A DNA stretch of 64,000 nucleotides from Donghicola tyrosinivorans (lineage in GTDB: Bacteria; Pseudomonadota; Alphaproteobacteria; Rhodobacterales; Rhodobacteraceae), in assembly GCF_003003355.1 (NCBI RefSeq), contig NZ_PVTQ01000008.1, positions 1 to 64,000 of the forward strand, read 5' to 3'. How positions within the stretch are numbered: the stretch's first letter is position 1; each line of letters opens with the position of its first letter. A model generated the notes under the pieces. That model worked only from the letters and a program-made list of their open reading frames with translations. It searched no databases and was not told the DNA's origin. Position numbers and translations under genes: made by a program. Positions 62,525 through 64,000 of this stretch are shown piece after piece.

Positions 62525-64000
62525 ATGCCTTCTTCGACCTCGGTTCTTGACCGCTATACAGCCCTGACCATCGCCGGAAGTTTCGCCCATGTGGTGTACG
62601 GAGAGGACCGCCTGCCCTCATCCTACCGCGGCAAAAGCGATAACGGGTTGGATGATGCCTATAACAGCTTTCTGGCCCTGCAAGGCTGGACCGTCCTGAC
62701 CCCCACCCTCTCAGGCAGCGGCGCATCCTATGCGGCGGGCGGGCTTTATAGCGGCGATACGGGCGGCGGCGATTATGACGCCCAAGCCCTTGTGGCTGAG
62801 ACCGTGCTGGCAGACGGCACCAAAGTTGTGACCCTCAGCTTTCGCGGCACCGATGACAACACCAACGCGGTGCTGGGACAGGCCTTCACCAAGAACGGGC
62901 TGCAAGGCTATTACGACGGGTTTGAACCCCTGATCGACGCGGTGATCGCCTATGTGAACAAATCCTCGAACGGAGTTGATGCGCTGGTGGTCACAGGCCA
63001 CAGCCTTGGTGGCTCGATGGTGGATACCTTCATGATGCAGGACGCCTCGCGGGTGTCGAACAGCGTGGATCTTGAAGCGATTGCCGTGGGCTCGGCCGGT
63101 CTGGTCAGCAGCATGGTCAAGAACGTGGACCTCAGCGACTATACTCTGGTGGCCAATGACGGCGATCTGGTGGTCTATCCGGGGCTGGAAAGCTGGTGGG
63201 TGCCGACCGCTGTTCTTAGCCGGAATGAACACCCCGACGGCACGGTCCTGACCTTCGAAATGCAGAACCTTGACCGTCTGGACGACGTGGCAAACTGGTG
63301 GTCCACCGATTACATCGTCGGCCTGCAACACGAGAGCAAGCTCTACTACGAGAACACTCTGGCCCTGACCACCGACCCGCTGAACGGCTATTTCAGCGGC
63401 AATCTGGTGATCATGGGCAATGGCAGCGATGCAGACGGCGACAACGTCGAGGCCTCGGGCAATGACAGCGACGATCCCAGCGCCAATGACAACGGCAGCG
63501 CCGCCCTGAAAGGCACGGGCGACGCCGATTACATCATTGGCCGCGAAGGCAATGACGAATTGCTCGGGTTTGGCGGCGACGATCTGCTGTCGGGCGGCGC
63601 GGGTAATGATACCGCAAAGGGCGGCACCGGCTACGACAAGCTGCATGGGGGCGTCGGGCAGGATGCTCTTTACGGCGAAGGCGGCAACGACCACCTTTGG
63701 GGCGGCGCAGGCGATGACACCCTGTCGGGCAGCGTGGGTAATGACACGCTGGACGGGGGCAGCGGCGATGACCGACTGTTCGCGGGCAGCGGTAACGACC
63801 GTGCCTTTGGCGGGGATAGCAACGACCTGCTACGCGGCGGCGGCGGGCTGGACTGGCTGTGGGGCGATGACGGCAATGACACGCTTTACGGCGACACTGG
63901 TGCGGACAAACTGCGCGGCGGCACCGGTGCCGACCAGTTGCACGGCGGCGCGGGAAGCGACAACATCACCGGCGGCGGCGGCGACGACCGCCTGTATGGG
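62525..64000 (+). CDS. RTX lipase (class 3-like), partial at window end
   Basis: At least 492 codons; the stop lies beyond the window. The N-terminal 250 residues are a lipase/esterase domain: LSFRGTDD (the FRGT oxyanion strand of class 3 lipases) at about 105-111 and the nucleophile GHSLGGS with Ser160. From about residue 300 RTX repeats run to the edge (GNDELLGFGGDDLLSGGAGND and so on). No Sec signal, so type I secretion is expected. The ATG follows only a weak ribosome site. With the protease at 58231 it forms a pair of calcium-folded exoenzymes around the sigma/anti-sigma genes. Confidence 0.85.
   Translation, partial: MPSSTSVLDRYTALTIAGSFAHVVYGEDRLPSSYRGKSDNGLDDAYNSFLALQGWTVLTPTLSGSGASYAAGGLYSGDTGGGDYDAQALVAETVLADGTKVVTLSFRGTDDNTNAVLGQAFTKNGLQGYYDGFEPLIDAVIAYVNKSSNGVDALVVTGHSLGGSMVDTFMMQDASRVSNSVDLEAIAVGSAGLVSSMVKNVDLSDYTLVANDGDLVVYPGLESWWVPTAVLSRNEHPDGTVLTFEMQNLDRLDDVANWWSTDYIVGLQHESKLYYENTLALTTDPLNGYFSGNLVIMGNGSDADGDNVEASGNDSDDPSANDNGSAALKGTGDADYIIGREGNDELLGFGGDDLLSGGAGNDTAKGGTGYDKLHGGVGQDALYGEGGNDHLWGGAGDDTLSGSVGNDTLDGGSGDDRLFAGSGNDRAFGGDSNDLLRGGGGLDWLWGDDGNDTLYGDTGADKLRGGTGADQLHGGAGSDNITGGGGDDRLYG

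Noticed and set aside
62711-63694. 327-codon minus-strand frame
   Set aside because: Antisense to the RTX lipase, whose lipase motifs and repeats are clear on the plus strand.

Overview
The window looks like a chromosomal or megaplasmid segment of a marine Rhodobacteraceae (Roseobacter-group) alphaproteobacterium. The basis is the GC-rich codon use, the dense operons joined by ATGA overlaps, the many sugar and amino-acid ABC importers with Tat or Sec binding proteins, the RTX exoproteins, and a pair of hairpins with CCUCC-rich loops like the alphaproteobacterial cuckoo/CcsR sRNAs. No rRNA, tRNA, CRISPR array or phage was seen.

Left part (1-15.6 kb): carbohydrate uptake. A partial IS30-like start sits at the edge, followed by a UPF0173 hydrolase. 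Two ABC operons then run leftward. The first (6399 to 998) encodes a binding protein, a double ATPase, two permeases and a ketose 3-epimerase-like enzyme. It faces a divergent LacI regulator across two near-identical palindromes. The second (14650 to 7637) encodes a binding protein, a DUF2291 lipoprotein, an ATPase, a permease, a D-apiose-dehydrogenase-like oxidoreductase and a D-apionolactonase-like protein. It reads as an uptake and oxidation route for the plant sugar D-apiose. A thioesterase and a damaged IS5-type element (15.9-16.9 kb) end the region.

17-31.7 kb: a nitronate monooxygenase, a short curli locus (curlin-type subunit, CsgF, CsgG), a Liv-type ABC operon (binding protein, LivG, LivF, LivH, LivM), and a divergent IclR regulator followed by a membrane protein, an HpaH-like hydratase and an HpaI-like aldolase. 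Mirror-image operators flank iclR. A DUF3500 protein, a secreted EF-hand protein and a small dimeric-barrel protein follow.

31.7-49.2 kb: a 958-residue RTX/VCBS protein, a tandem SpoIIAA-like protein, a His/Met-rich exported protein, a tandem sRNA candidate, and a signalling island. The island holds a GGDEF-EAL protein, a decayed CheB-CheR fusion gene with two opposite frameshifts, a hybrid histidine kinase, single-domain response regulators, an intact CheB-CheR-PAS fusion and a PAS histidine kinase. No CheA, CheW or receptor gene is present.

49.2-64 kb: exported proteins of unknown function, a glycosyltransferase, a Xre-RES toxin-antitoxin pair, a WGR protein, a MYG1-family protein, a serralysin-like RTX metalloprotease, an ECF sigma/anti-sigma pair and an RTX lipase cut by the window end. 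All three ABC operons place the binding-protein gene first and follow it with a perfect GC hairpin, which suggests differential expression of binding protein over membrane parts.
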